Positions 50,893 through 59,746 of a stretch of 64,000 nucleotides of DNA are shown here, one piece after another. The stretch is from Flagellimonas lutaonensis. Lineage in GTDB: Bacteria > Bacteroidota > Bacteroidia > Flavobacteriales > Flavobacteriaceae. Made by a program: the position numbers and the translations under genes. Each line of letters opens with the position of its first letter. Position 1 is the stretch's first letter. Below the pieces are notes generated by a model that searched no databases, had not been told where the DNA came from, and saw nothing but the letters and a program-made list of their open reading frames with translations. The DNA is taken from the NCBI RefSeq assembly GCF_000963865.1, contig NZ_CP011071.1:310001-374000 (forward strand), written 5' to 3'.

Positions 50893-51459
50893 ATGAATTC
50901 GATAAAAACAATTTTCAGTATCGTCTTGGCACTAATCGTTATCTCCTGCGAAGGTCCTGCAGGCCCTCCCGGCCCTCCCGGGCGCGACGGATTCGATGGG
51001 CTCGATGGCCAAGATGGCGTTAATATTTTAGGGCAGGTATTGGAAATAGAGGGCACTTTCTCAGCCGAAAATGATTACCGTATCTTATTTGAGTTTCCAC
51101 AAACGGTCGAGGTTTTTGAATCAGACGTGGTTCTGGTATACCTCCTCTTCGACCAAACGGAAGACAGCAATGGAGAACCTGTTGACATATGGCGCCTTCT
51201 ACCGCAAACGCGCATTCTTGACCAAGGTTTGTTGCAATATAACTATGACCACACCTTTTTGGATGTGAGTATATTTTTGGAGGCCGATTTCGATATGTCG
51301 ACCCTATTACCGGGCGATACCGATAACCAAGTCTTCAGGATTGCTGTGATACCTGCAGAGTTTGCTTCTGACCCATCGATAGACTTTTCAAATCTTGATG
51401 CTGTCATGTCGAAAATCAACCTTGAAGCAGGTGGAATTCAGCAAATAGATCTAGACTGA
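50893..51459 (+). CDS. Lipoprotein with a short collagen-like segment
   Basis: 188 residues. A lipoprotein signal (IVLALIVISC, lipidated Cys at about residue 19) is followed at once by seven collagen-type Gly-X-Y triplets (GPAGPPGPPGRDGFDGLDGQ, then DG). The remaining ~145 residues are a beta-rich domain (FESDVVLVYLLFDQTEDSNG, DIWRLLPQTRILDQG) without a recognisable family. Lipoproteins with such short collagen-like linkers are common in Flavobacteriaceae; the linker probably holds the C-terminal domain away from the membrane. The gene is alone with a terminator at 51486-51522. Confidence 0.85.
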   Translation: MNSIKTIFSIVLALIVISCEGPAGPPGPPGRDGFDGLDGQDGVNILGQVLEIEGTFSAENDYRILFEFPQTVEVFESDVVLVYLLFDQTEDSNGEPVDIWRLLPQTRILDQGLLQYNYDHTFLDVSIFLEADFDMSTLLPGDTDNQVFRIAVIPAEFASDPSIDFSNLDAVMSKINLEAGGIQQIDLD

Positions 51460-51485
51460 GCCCATTTTGTTATAATTAAGAATCC

Positions 51486-51522
51486 AGAACCCAGAGCAAC
51501 TGTTGTTTTGGGTTCTTTTTTT
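51486..51522 (+). terminator. Terminator of the collagen-like lipoprotein gene
   Basis: AGAACCCA (51486-51493) pairs with TGGGTTCT (51509-51516), followed by seven T. Confidence 0.85.
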
Positions 51523-51584
51523 GTCGATCTTTATAAGATGAAAGGTGTGGCGTACTTCTTCGTCTAAAGCATAAAACGATAAGG

Positions 51585-52079
51585 ATGTTAAAAAAAATTG
51601 CTCTTTTGGTCGTTGTTATTTTCATGGGCTGTATAGGACGCTCACAAAAAGACGCCAACACCAATGCAGATTCTGAAAGCAAGGTATTTGCCGTTACCAA
51701 AACCGATGCCGAATGGAAGGCCGAGCTGACCGAAATGGAGTATTACGTGCTGCGCAAAGCGGCCACCGAAAACCCCTTTACCAGCGACCTGCTTGACAAT
51801 AATGAAAAGGGCACCTATGTCTGTGCCGGCTGTGGCACCCCTTTGTTCAAAAGCGAGACCAAGTTTGATTCAGGTACGGGATGGCCGAGTTTTTACAAGG
51901 AAATTGAGGGCAATGTGGCCTATGATGTCGACTATAAAATCGGTTATGCCCGAACAGAAGAACATTGTGCCACCTGCGGCGGGCATCTCGGGCATGTGTT
52001 CGACGATGGCCCACCACCAACCGGTAAGCGGCATTGCATCAACGGGGCTGCTTTGAATTTTGTTCCCGATAGCAAATAA
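51585..52079 (+). CDS. msrB: Exported peptide-methionine (R)-S-oxide reductase MsrB
   Basis: 164 residues with an N-terminal export signal ending in [10 protein letters not shown], whose Cys makes it a likely lipoprotein. MsrB reduces the R form of methionine sulfoxide in proteins. The four zinc cysteines are in [10 protein letters not shown] and [11 protein letters not shown]; the catalytic Cys is in [13 protein letters not shown]. It lies 14 bases upstream of a second, cytoplasmic MsrB. The exported copy probably repairs oxidised envelope proteins. Confidence 0.93.
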   Translation: MLKKIALLVVVIFMGCIGRSQKDANTNADSESKVFAVTKTDAEWKAELTEMEYYVLRKAATENPFTSDLLDNNEKGTYVCAGCGTPLFKSETKFDSGTGWPSFYKEIEGNVAYDVDYKIGYARTEEHCATCGGHLGHVFDDGPPPTGKRHCINGAALNFVPDSK

Positions 52080-52093
52080 ACCTATTTAAAAAA

Positions 52094-52504
52094 ATGAACG
52101 CCAAATATCCTGTAAACAAAACAGAGGCCGAGTGGAAACAAGAGCTCTCACCAGAAGAGTACCGGGTGCTACGACAAAAGGGTACCGAATATCCGCATAC
52201 AGGCAAGTACAACCTTTATTTTGAGAACGGAGATTACCATTGCCGTGCCTGCAACGCCAAACTTTTTGAAAGCGAACACAAGTTTGAAAGTGGTTGCGGT
52301 TGGCCCTCGTTTGACCAAGCGGTAGAGGGTGCCATCGAATATATTCGCGACACCTCGCATGGCATGGTCCGCACCGAGACGGTCTGCGCCAACTGTGGCA
52401 GCCATTTGGGGCACGTTTTTGATGACGGCCCAAAAGAAACCACTGGCCAACGGTATTGTATCAATTCGGTAAGCATCGATTTTGAAGCTGAACAAAAAGA
52501 ATGA
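52094..52504 (+). CDS. msrB: Cytoplasmic peptide-methionine (R)-S-oxide reductase MsrB
   Basis: 136 residues with no signal peptide. It has the same fold as the gene just upstream: zinc cysteines in [10 protein letters not shown] and [11 protein letters not shown], and catalytic Cys in [13 protein letters not shown]. It starts [20 protein letters not shown]. Its stop codon overlaps the start of the next gene by 4 bases (ATGA), so the DinB-like gene is co-translated. The pair looks like an old duplication that split by cell compartment. Confidence 0.94.
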   Translation: MNAKYPVNKTEAEWKQELSPEEYRVLRQKGTEYPHTGKYNLYFENGDYHCRACNAKLFESEHKFESGCGWPSFDQAVEGAIEYIRDTSHGMVRTETVCANCGSHLGHVFDDGPKETTGQRYCINSVSIDFEAEQKE

Positions 52505-53037
52505 ACTTTTCACAGCACTACCTCGAAAACGCAAAATTTGAGTTTGAACGCTACAAAAAATTGGGCGAGGGCACTTTTGACCAACTCTCTGAAAACCAAT
52601 TGCACTGGAGACCCAGCGAAACTGACAATAGCATTGCAATCATTGTAAAGCACTTGGCGGGCAATATGCTTAGCCGTTGGACCAATTTTTTGACCGAAGA
52701 TGGTGAGAAACCTTGGCGCCATCGCGATACTGAATTTGAAGACCCACCCCAAACCAAAAAAGAGCTGTTGCTTCTTTGGGAAAAAGGCTGGCAATGTCTG
52801 TTTCAAGCCTTGGACTCGATCAATGAATCAAATTTCGATACCAAGGTGGTAATACGGGGCGAAGAACATTCCATCACACAGGCCATCAATCGACAACTGG
52901 GGCATTATGCAAGCCATGTTGGGCAAATTGTACTATTGGGCAAAGTGATACGTGGAGAAGCATGGCAATCACTTTCCATCCCAAAAGGAAAATCGGAAGC
53001 TTTCAACAACAACTTCTTCAGGAAAAACAAATCTTAA
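52501..53037 (+). CDS. DUF1572 / DinB-like four-helix protein
   Basis: 178 residues, mostly helical, of the DinB superfamily. The three His of the usual metal site are plausible in [10 protein letters not shown], in RHRDTEF and in [18 protein letters not shown]. Other features are [19 protein letters not shown] and [19 protein letters not shown]. DinB-like proteins include thiol-dependent S-transferases (for example bacillithiol transferases), so a role in thiol or oxidative stress chemistry would suit the MsrB neighbours, but that is inference. The start overlaps the MsrB stop by 4 bases. Confidence 0.85.
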   Translation: MNFSQHYLENAKFEFERYKKLGEGTFDQLSENQLHWRPSETDNSIAIIVKHLAGNMLSRWTNFLTEDGEKPWRHRDTEFEDPPQTKKELLLLWEKGWQCLFQALDSINESNFDTKVVIRGEEHSITQAINRQLGHYASHVGQIVLLGKVIRGEAWQSLSIPKGKSEAFNNNFFRKNKS

Positions 53038-53180
53038 AATACAACCCTGCTAATTTCGTGGGGGCAATTCCAAAAGCAATTGGCAAAAGTTTAACCGGGC
53101 AGACCTTTTGTTACCAATCACATAATTCATGAAATTAATTAATCACGATCGAAAACAGAACTTTGAATTTGGGTTTCAAA

Positions 53181-53213
53181 TTTGGTGCTTGGCACATGAA
53201 ATGTGTACTTTTG
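53181..53213 (+). promoter_or_regulatory. lpdA promoter: TTTG, 21 bases, TACTTTTG
   Basis: TTTG (53181-53184) and TACTTTTG (53206-53213) match the Bacteroidota -33/-7 consensus. The ATG at 53265 is 51 bases downstream. No other gene lies in the 227 bases between 53037 and 53265. Confidence 0.7.
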
Positions 53214-53264
53214 CACCTGCCAAATTAGGGCAAGTTTCCATTGTAACAACTTAAATTGAACACC

Positions 53265-54656
53265 ATGAGCAAATTTGACGTCATTGTTTTGGGAAGTGGT
53301 CCCGGAGGTTATGTAACCGCCATACGAGCCTCACAACTAGGATTTAAGACAGCCATAGTCGAGAAAGAAAACCTTGGAGGTGTATGTTTGAACTGGGGCT
53401 GCATTCCAACCAAAGCATTGCTCAAATCTGCTCAAGTATTTGAGTATCTCAAGCATGCTGAAGATTATGGTTTAAGTGCCAAAAATGTGGAGCATGATTT
53501 CGATGCGGTGGTCAAGCGAAGTCGAGATGTCGCCGATGGCATGAGCAAGGGGGTTCAATTTTTGATGAAAAAGAACAAAATCGAGGTTTTGAGCGGCTTT
53601 GGCAAATTACTTCAGGGCAAAAAAGTCATTGTAAAGGGTGAACATGGCGAACCTGCCGAATATTCGGCCGATCACATAATCATTGCCACTGGTGCCAGAA
53701 GCAGGGAACTGCCAAGTCTTCCGCAAGATGGTAAAAAGGTAATCGGTTACCGTGAGGCCATGACCCTAAAAAAGCAGCCCAAAAAGATGATTGTGGTGGG
53801 CAGTGGGGCCATCGGTATAGAATTTGCCTATTTCTACAACGCCATGGGCACTGAGGTAACCGTGGTCGAATATCTCCCAAATATTGTTCCTGTTGAAGAT
53901 GAGGATGTATCCAAACAATTGGAACGGTCTTTCAAAAAGGCGGGCATCAAAATAAAGACCTCGGCAGAGGTCACCAAGGTTGACACCTCCGGTGATGGGG
54001 TAAAGGCCACCGTTAAAACCTCAAAAGGAGAAGAGGTTTTAGAGGCTGATGTCGTCTTGTCTGCCGTAGGCATCAAAACAAACATCGAAAATATCGGTCT
54101 GGAGGAAGTCGGTATCGCCGTTGACCGTGACAAAATTTTGGTGAACGATTATTATCAGACAAACATACCCGGATATTATGCAATTGGTGATGTTACCCCC
54201 GGACAGGCATTGGCGCATGTCGCTTCTGCAGAAGGTATTCTTTGTGTCGAAAAAATAGCCGGAATGCACGTTGAACCCTTGGATTACGGAAACATTCCCG
54301 GCTGTACCTATTGTATGCCCGAGGTGGCCTCGGTGGGCCTTACAGAGAAACAGGCCAAAGAAAAGGGATACGATATCAAAGTGGGCAAATTTCCATTTTC
54401 CGCAAGCGGAAAAGCCAAAGCCGCCGGCACTGCAGATGGTTTCGTCAAGGTCATTTTTGATGCCAAATACGGTGAATGGCTGGGCTGCCACATGATCGGG
54501 GCCGGTGTTACCGACATGATAGCCGAAGCGGTCGTGGCCCGTAAATTGGAGACCACCGGGCACGAAATATTAAAGGCCGTTCACCCCCACCCCACCATGA
54601 GTGAAGCGGTGATGGAGGCCGTGGCAGATGCGTATGGCGAGGTCATCCACTTGTAA
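53265..54656 (+). CDS. lpdA: Dihydrolipoyl dehydrogenase (E3)
   Basis: 463 residues from ATG 53265 (MSKFDVIVLGSGPGGYVTAI); a TTG three codons upstream is unlikely. E3 reoxidises lipoamide in the pyruvate, 2-oxoglutarate and branched-chain dehydrogenase complexes using FAD and NAD. The FAD motif is GSGPGGYVTAIRASQLG. The redox disulfide is in GGVCLNWGCIPTK (Cys41, Cys46). The NAD motif is VVGSGAIGIEFAYFYNAMG, and the C-terminal catalytic pair is HPHPTMSEAVMEAV. It is transcribed alone from its own promoter, not with E1 or E2 genes. Confidence 0.96.
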   Translation: MSKFDVIVLGSGPGGYVTAIRASQLGFKTAIVEKENLGGVCLNWGCIPTKALLKSAQVFEYLKHAEDYGLSAKNVEHDFDAVVKRSRDVADGMSKGVQFLMKKNKIEVLSGFGKLLQGKKVIVKGEHGEPAEYSADHIIIATGARSRELPSLPQDGKKVIGYREAMTLKKQPKKMIVVGSGAIGIEFAYFYNAMGTEVTVVEYLPNIVPVEDEDVSKQLERSFKKAGIKIKTSAEVTKVDTSGDGVKATVKTSKGEEVLEADVVLSAVGIKTNIENIGLEEVGIAVDRDKILVNDYYQTNIPGYYAIGDVTPGQALAHVASAEGILCVEKIAGMHVEPLDYGNIPGCTYCMPEVASVGLTEKQAKEKGYDIKVGKFPFSASGKAKAAGTADGFVKVIFDAKYGEWLGCHMIGAGVTDMIAEAVVARKLETTGHEILKAVHPHPTMSEAVMEAVADAYGEVIHL

Positions 54657-54741
54657 CGTTTAAATGTTTGAAAATTCATTTGTTGATGTGGTGTCATCTC
54701 AGCATTGAACTTTTAAACTTATAAACCCATAAACTTTTTAT

Positions 54742-55032
54742 ATGCTTACCGCTTTCCGTATAACGGCTATTTTAGAGGGCATATCGTACCTACTGTTGTT
54801 CGCGCTCACCATGCCATTGAAATACTGGGCCGACATGACCGAACCCAACAAAGTAGTGGGCTATGCACACGGTTTCCTGTTCATTGCCTACGTGGTAATC
54901 GCCATTGTTTTTGTTCGTGAACGAAAATGGGGACTTAGAAGAACCGCAATTTTGCTGATTGCCTCACTATTGCCGTTCGGAACTTTTTATGCGGATAAAA
55001 AGTACCTGAAGCCATTGGATCATTCTTCTTGA
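54742..55032 (+). CDS. DUF3817 family membrane protein
   Basis: 96 residues with three membrane helices. The family features are FRITAILEGISYLLLFALTM near the N-terminus, PLKYWADMTEPNKVVGYAHG with a conserved His, and LLPFGTFYADKKYLK at the end. The function is unknown. The gene converges with the sugar dehydrogenase gene and overlaps its 3' end by 13 bases. It begins 85 bases after lpdA. Confidence 0.88.
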   Translation: MLTAFRITAILEGISYLLLFALTMPLKYWADMTEPNKVVGYAHGFLFIAYVVIAIVFVRERKWGLRRTAILLIASLLPFGTFYADKKYLKPLDHSS

Positions 55033-56195
55033 AATGTGTAGATGCTGCCATCAAAAGCGCAAAAATAGAGCTCGTTTTGCGCGTCCACACCGAAGGAAGC
55101 AATGTTCAGACCGGTATTGAACAATATCTCATTATCACTCCCATCAAGGGTCAATGCCCAAATACGGCCACTGATAAAATCAGCGTAAACGTACTTGCCC
55201 TGAAGCGAGGCAACGGCATTGCCCCGGTAAACAAAACCACCGGTAATCGATTTATCGCCCGCATCATGGTTGTACTCAAAAATCGGTGGCTCAAGCCCGG
55301 TATCGTCACAGTCGCCCGAAAAGCAAAAAGTGCCTTCAAAAAGCTTCCAGCCAAAATTGCCCCCAGATACGATGATGTTTATTTCTTCACGTTCGCCCTG
55401 GCCCACATCGCCCGACCATAGTTCCCCCGTTTGGTCGTCAAAGCTCATCCGCCACGGATTTCGAAGTCCGAATGCAAAGATTTCCCCACGCACGCCATTT
55501 TCACCAATAAATGGATTGTCAGCTGGAATGGCATAGTTCAATCCGGTCGAAACATTGTCTATGTCAATCCGCAAAATGGCCCCCAAAAGATTTGAGCGGT
55601 TCTGCGCATTGTTCTGGGGATCGCCACCAGAACCGCCATCTCCAGAGGCAATATAAAGATACCCGTCGGGGCCAAAGGCCAACTGGCCACCGTTGTGGTT
55701 GGTATAGGGTTGTGCAATCTCCAATAAAATCTGCTCTGAGTTGGGGTCTGCTCCATTTGCATTCGCCGATGAGACCTGAAACCGTGAGGTGACCGAGAGG
55801 GTTTCTGTCGGTGTATAGTTCACATAAAAATAGCCATTGGATTCAAAATTTGGGTGGAAGGCTAGGCCCAAAAGTCCCTGTTCATTGGCGTTAGTGCCTA
55901 TTTTATTGCTGATATCAAGAAAAATCGCCGTTTCTTCAACAGTGGCATCGTTTTCAAATACTTTTATAACACCTCCCTGTTCCACCACAAACACACGCCC
56001 ACTGCCATCATTTGGGGTCTGAAAATCCAAGGGGCGATCAAAGTTCAGGTTGGGAAAGGCATTGACGAAGACAAGGCTTGTACCATTGCCATCATCACTT
56101 TGACCATCATCGGTCATCGAATCGTCTTCTTTTGTAGCGTTGCAGGAAACAAGGACTGTGATACATAGAAAAAGTGGCAGCAGGTAGGGTTTCAT
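55020..56195 (-). CDS. Soluble aldose/sorbosone-type sugar dehydrogenase, PQQ-dependent family, lipoprotein
   Basis: 391 residues. A lipoprotein signal (LFLCITVLVSCNAT) is followed by an acidic linker (KEDDSMTDDGQSDDGNG) and a six-bladed beta-propeller of the glucose/sorbosone dehydrogenase family. Family features are RVFVVEQGGVIKVFEN, NEQGLLGLAFHPNFESNGYF, NHNGGQLAFGPDGYLYIASG with the catalytic His, GEIFAFGLRNPWRMSFD and the final GGFVYRGNAV. These enzymes oxidise aldoses with PQQ in the periplasm; many family members do not bind PQQ, so activity is unproven. It probably sits on the outer or inner membrane by its lipid. Confidence 0.9.
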   Translation of the reverse strand: MKPYLLPLFLCITVLVSCNATKEDDSMTDDGQSDDGNGTSLVFVNAFPNLNFDRPLDFQTPNDGSGRVFVVEQGGVIKVFENDATVEETAIFLDISNKIGTNANEQGLLGLAFHPNFESNGYFYVNYTPTETLSVTSRFQVSSANANGADPNSEQILLEIAQPYTNHNGGQLAFGPDGYLYIASGDGGSGGDPQNNAQNRSNLLGAILRIDIDNVSTGLNYAIPADNPFIGENGVRGEIFAFGLRNPWRMSFDDQTGELWSGDVGQGEREEINIIVSGGNFGWKLFEGTFCFSGDCDDTGLEPPIFEYNHDAGDKSITGGFVYRGNAVASLQGKYVYADFISGRIWALTLDGSDNEILFNTGLNIASFGVDAQNELYFCAFDGSIYTFQEE

Positions 56196-56268
56196 AATAG
56201 GGGGCTTTTATTAAAGATACGGATAAATCACGTTTACGGATTTACCAAGCCCCAGAAAGACTACTTGT

Positions 56269-56685
56269 TTACTCTATAAAACTCTGTATGGCCAAATCAT
56301 AGCTCTGCAGGCCAAAACCCAAGATCACTCCTCTGGCCACGGGCGAAATATAGGAAACATGCCTAAACTCTTCTCTAGCGAAAGTATTTGAAATATGAAC
56401 TTCGACAACCGGTGCCTCTATGGCCTTCACGGCATCACCGATACCAACCGAGGTATGGGTATAGGCCGCTGCATTGAGCACAATACCATCGTGCGTGTAG
56501 CCTACTTCTTGCAATTTGCCGATCAACTCACCCTCTATATTCGACTGAAAATACTCAAGATGGATGTCTTTGAACTTAAACTGGAGTTTTGAGAAATAAT
56601 TCTCGAAGGTGGTGTCGCCATACACCTCAGGTTCCCGTTTACCGAGCAAGTTTAGATTCGGTCCATTGATGATGATGATTTTCAT
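56269..56685 (-). CDS. aroQ: 3-dehydroquinate dehydratase type II
   Basis: 138 residues from ATG 56685 (MKIIIINGPNLNLLGKREPE), the family start; an extension to 56709 adds eight unrelated residues. AroQ removes water from 3-dehydroquinate in the shikimate pathway. The catalytic Tyr is in EVYGDTTFENY, the Asn and structural residues in IVLNAAAYTHTSVGI, and the catalytic His in VVEVHISNTFAREEFRH. It is not beside any other aro gene. Confidence 0.95.
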   Translation of the reverse strand: MKIIIINGPNLNLLGKREPEVYGDTTFENYFSKLQFKFKDIHLEYFQSNIEGELIGKLQEVGYTHDGIVLNAAAYTHTSVGIGDAVKAIEAPVVEVHISNTFAREEFRHVSYISPVARGVILGFGLQSYDLAIQSFIE

Positions 56686-56714
56686 GGGGTAAAGTAACGA
56701 TAATTTCAAGGCAT

Positions 56715-56740
56715 AAAAAAACGGGGGCTGTGCCCCCGTT
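56715..56740 (-). terminator. Terminator of the first outer-membrane barrel gene
   Basis: AACGGGGGC (56720-56728) pairs with GCCCCCGTT (56732-56740). A U-run follows on the minus strand. Confidence 0.85.
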
Positions 56741-56764
56741 CCAATAAAATTATAAACTTGATGA

Positions 56765-57277
56765 CTATAGGAAAATCGTAAATCCTACAAAAGCTTGAAA
56801 AATGCTGTCTGCATCGGCCTCATCAAGGGTAAGGTTATAGCGAATACCGGGTTCAATGGCCACCATGTCACCCAAAAAAATGGCATAGCCGCCCTGAAGA
56901 CCTATCCAACTGGCACCATTGCCATCTGAAGAGATTCCCGTGAAATCAGCTCCCAAGGGAATCTGACCGTTCAAATAGTACTTGGCGCCGACCTTATAGA
57001 CAAGAAATCCGTCACCAATACCTACATCCGTATATCCCAAGCCGCCTTTGATCGCTAAATCTTCGGCAACAAAATAACCTACATCACCACCTATGGACCA
57101 AGAGGTGTTTCCATCGCTTGAAGTAAGTGAAAATGAGGTGTTTCCGGTAGAAAAAGAACCGGTGTTGGCTTCCAAGAACCAAGAACCCTCAGAAGTTTGC
57201 CCAGAATTGCCACTTTGGGCATTCATTAGGGCAATCGTACCAAAAATCGATAGTGCAGTCAATAGTACTTTTTTCAT
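56765..57277 (-). CDS. Small outer-membrane beta-barrel protein (porin-like)
   Basis: 170 residues from ATG 57277; the frame upstream is open but lacks signal-like sequence. A cleavable signal (TALSIFGTIALMNAQ) precedes a short Ser/Gly-rich N-terminus and eight amphipathic strands of the OmpA/OmpX-like barrel type (WSIGGDVGYFVAEDLAIKGG, YKVGAKYYLNGQIPLGADF). It ends in Phe-Leu (FVGFTIFL), which fits the C-terminal aromatic rule for barrel insertion. The function is unknown. It is the third of three small barrel genes in a row, each with its own terminator. Confidence 0.82.
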   Translation of the reverse strand: MKKVLLTALSIFGTIALMNAQSGNSGQTSEGSWFLEANTGSFSTGNTSFSLTSSDGNTSWSIGGDVGYFVAEDLAIKGGLGYTDVGIGDGFLVYKVGAKYYLNGQIPLGADFTGISSDGNGASWIGLQGGYAIFLGDMVAIEPGIRYNLTLDEADADSIFQAFVGFTIFL

Positions 57278-57409
57278 AATTGAAATTTTAATGATTTTTG
57301 TTGGGGGCAAATGTAGTTGTACCTGCGCCACGCACATAGGGTTTGTTGTGAAACAACGATTAAATGATGTGATAGCACGAAAACAGCACATGAAAATATT
57401 ATTGGGCAC

Positions 57410-57434
57410 AAAAAAACGGGGGCGTTGGCCCCCA
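57410..57434 (-). terminator. Terminator of the second outer-membrane barrel gene
   Basis: GGGGGC (57418-57423) pairs with GCCCCC (57428-57433) around a four-base loop, with a run of U following on the minus strand. Confidence 0.85.
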
Positions 57435-57456
57435 TTTATACCCAAACTTAATCGGT

Positions 57457-57942
57457 TTAGTTTATTTTATATCCAACACCTACAGTCAATGTGTTGATGT
57501 TCGCATTTTCTAAATCGCGTACAATTTCGAAACCATAACGTGCTTCAACAAAGAATTGCTCGGTTATGTTAAAGGCCGCACCTAGGGCCAGGTCCAGACC
57601 AAAAGCACCTTGATCAAAATTATCTTCCAAGATATAGTTGATCTGTGGCCCAGCCTGAAGATTGAATTGGTCTGAGATGTTGTATTTGGCCATAACTGGT
57701 ATGTAAAGCGCCGTAAGGTCATCAACGATGCTCACAAGCAACGATGGCTCAATGTCAATTTCTCCACTCGTTTCGAACGTATAGCTTCCACCTAAATAGA
57801 AACCAAGTTCGCTCTCAGATCCAAAACCATCTACATCAATGGTCACGTTATTGAGTCCGGCTTTGACAGCAAAACCCTCTTGGGCCGCTGCTGTAAATGC
57901 CAAAGCGCACACTGCGAGTACTGTAAGAATTGTTTTTTTCAT
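57457..57942 (-). CDS. Outer-membrane beta-barrel protein (OmpW/porin-like)
   Basis: 161 residues from ATG 57942 (MKKTILTVLAVCALAFTAAA, a signal peptide). The mature part has alternating hydrophobic strands: GFAVKAGLNNVTID, LGFYLGGSYTF, SLLVSIVDDLTALYIPVMAK, FNLQAGPQINYILED and FFVEARYGFEIVRDL, ending TVGVGYKIN. This is the usual PF13568-type barrel (outer membrane protein beta-barrel domain) found in Bacteroidota. It is the middle of three small barrel genes. It is similar in size and layout to its neighbours but not obviously close in sequence. Confidence 0.85.
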   Translation of the reverse strand: MKKTILTVLAVCALAFTAAAQEGFAVKAGLNNVTIDVDGFGSESELGFYLGGSYTFETSGEIDIEPSLLVSIVDDLTALYIPVMAKYNISDQFNLQAGPQINYILEDNFDQGAFGLDLALGAAFNITEQFFVEARYGFEIVRDLENANINTLTVGVGYKIN

Positions 57943-58043
57943 GATACGTTTTTTAGTGTTTCCCTTCAAAGATACGAAACAACGATCTTTAAGTATCAGC
58001 AGCATATTCATTATCAAAACCTCCAGTATTCGGCCTGTTCCGG

Positions 58044-58071
58044 CAAAAAAAAGGGCACATGGTGCCCTTTC
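58044..58071 (-). terminator. Terminator of the third outer-membrane barrel gene
   Basis: AAAGGGCAC and GTGCCCTTT pair around a two-to-four-base loop at about 58050-58070. A run of U follows on the minus strand. Confidence 0.85.
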
Positions 58072-58100
58072 CTAAAAGTCATATGGATTTGTGGCCTGCG

Positions 58101-58619
58101 TTAGAAAAGAAAAAGTACCCCGGCATTGACCGTATTCCAGCTACCGCCATCAAGTTCCACACCTGTGTACGAAAGTGCCAATTCTGTTGTTCCTGAAATG
58201 GTAAAGGCCAAGGTAGGACGATAATACAAACCACCATCGTTGCCCGAACTAATACCAACGGCATAACCCACATCGGCTCCAAAATTAACCCCTTTGGTCG
58301 GGTATAAGCGCACCAATGCGGCAATGGGCAGAAACTGTACGTTATCAAATTCGGCCTCTATGGTAATACCGCCTCCAGAAACGGTTTCGGTTTTTCCAAA
58401 AGCATTGGTGAACCCGGTAGCTACTCCTAAATCGATTAACTTGTTAACGCCCACATGGTACGCTAAATCTAGGCCCAAGCCAAAGCTTGATACATCACCG
58501 GCATCCCCAATGGGAAGTTGGGCATGAAATCCCGCACGGAAACTGTCTCTGTCAACTTGTGCCTCGGCACAAAAAATGGCCAAGAGGCACATAAAAAAGG
58601 TGGTAGTTGCTTTTCTCAT
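58101..58619 (-). CDS. Small outer-membrane beta-barrel protein
   Basis: 172 residues with a signal peptide (TTFFMCLLAIFCAEAQ). The mature protein has the barrel strand pattern: SFRAGFHAQLPIG, SFGLGLDLAYHVGVNKL, VQFLPIAALVRLYPTKGV, NFGADVGYAVGISSG and LAFTISGTTELALSYTGVEL, ending in a Phe (GVLFLF). It is the first transcribed of the three neighbouring barrel genes and lies divergent from xerD. The function is unknown. Confidence 0.82.
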   Translation of the reverse strand: MRKATTTFFMCLLAIFCAEAQVDRDSFRAGFHAQLPIGDAGDVSSFGLGLDLAYHVGVNKLIDLGVATGFTNAFGKTETVSGGGITIEAEFDNVQFLPIAALVRLYPTKGVNFGADVGYAVGISSGNDGGLYYRPTLAFTISGTTELALSYTGVELDGGSWNTVNAGVLFLF

Positions 58620-58758
58620 ATGTTTGGTGGTTTTACTGGTTAAAATCTAGATAAGAACGCAGAAATACCGTGATTATTTGAATTACGTCTCGAGCTTTAC
58701 CTTATAAAACTACTATTGATTGATAAAATCAGTTGTCGGTGTGCCTTATCTTTAGCGC

Positions 58759-59673
58759 ATGAATTGGCGTCAAGCAGTAGAAGATTATAGGCAATATCTC
58801 AAAATCGAGCGTGGACTCTCGGCCAACACCATCAGCGGTTATTCCCTCGACCTACAGAAGTTAATCGATTTTTTAGAGGAGCACGAACTTGACGAAAAAC
58901 CTGTTGAGATCCAAAAAGAGACCATTCAACGTTTCGTGTTTGAACTGCCCAAAGTGGTCAATGCACGTTCACAAGCGCGTATTATTTCTGGACTAAGGGG
59001 ATTTTTCAATTATCTGATCTTTGAGGATTACCGGCCCGACAACCCAATGGATTTGATCGAATCACCTAAAATCGGTAGAAAACTGCCCGATACGCTTTCC
59101 ACAGAGGAGATAGACAGGCTGATCGCGGCCATTGACCTTTCAAAGCCAGAGGGACAACGAAACAAGGCCATTTTGGAAACGCTCTACGGATGTGGTCTCC
59201 GGGTTTCTGAATTGGTGGAGCTGCAACTCTCAGACCTGTATTTTGATGAAGGTTTTGTAAAAGTGACCGGAAAGGGCAACAAACAGCGTTTTGTGCCCGT
59301 GGGCGATACCACACAGAAATACATCAATATATATCGAAATGAGATCAGGGCGCACCAAACGCCCAAAGCGGGCCATGAGAACATCTTATTTTTGAACCGC
59401 AGGGGCAAACAGCTTACCCGTGCAATGATCTATACCATCATCAAACGCCTCGCTGAAAAGATCGGCCTGAAAAAAAATATCGGCCCGCACACCTTTCGGC
59501 ACTCATTTGCTACCCATCTGCTCGAAAATGGCGCCGATCTGCGGGCCATTCAGCAAATGTTGGGCCATGAGAGCATTACCACCACCGAGGTTTACATGCA
59601 CGTAGACCGAAAACACTTGACCGAGGTGGTGAAGCAATACCACCCACGGAAACAAACGTATGTAAAATCTTGA
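58759..59673 (+). CDS. xerD: Site-specific tyrosine recombinase XerD
   Basis: 304 residues. XerD acts with XerC at dif to resolve chromosome dimers. The N-terminal SAM-like core-binding domain starts MNWRQAVEDYRQYLKIERGL. The catalytic residues are Arg in YGCGLRVSELVEL, Lys in VTGKGNKQRFVPV, His244 and Arg247 in HTFRHSFATHLLENG, His270 in MLGHES and Tyr279 in TTEVYMHVDRKHL. A TATCTTTA box at 58747-58754 lies only 5 bases before the ATG, so the mRNA may be leaderless or nearly so. It has the housekeeping length and motifs, and no phage-type neighbours. Confidence 0.94.
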   Translation: MNWRQAVEDYRQYLKIERGLSANTISGYSLDLQKLIDFLEEHELDEKPVEIQKETIQRFVFELPKVVNARSQARIISGLRGFFNYLIFEDYRPDNPMDLIESPKIGRKLPDTLSTEEIDRLIAAIDLSKPEGQRNKAILETLYGCGLRVSELVELQLSDLYFDEGFVKVTGKGNKQRFVPVGDTTQKYINIYRNEIRAHQTPKAGHENILFLNRRGKQLTRAMIYTIIKRLAEKIGLKKNIGPHTFRHSFATHLLENGADLRAIQQMLGHESITTTEVYMHVDRKHLTEVVKQYHPRKQTYVKS

Positions 59674-59746
59674 TCGAAAGCGAAACGATGCAAAAAGGAA
59701 TATTTTTAAGCAAAATACTTGCAAACCCATATATTGGCTTTTGAAA

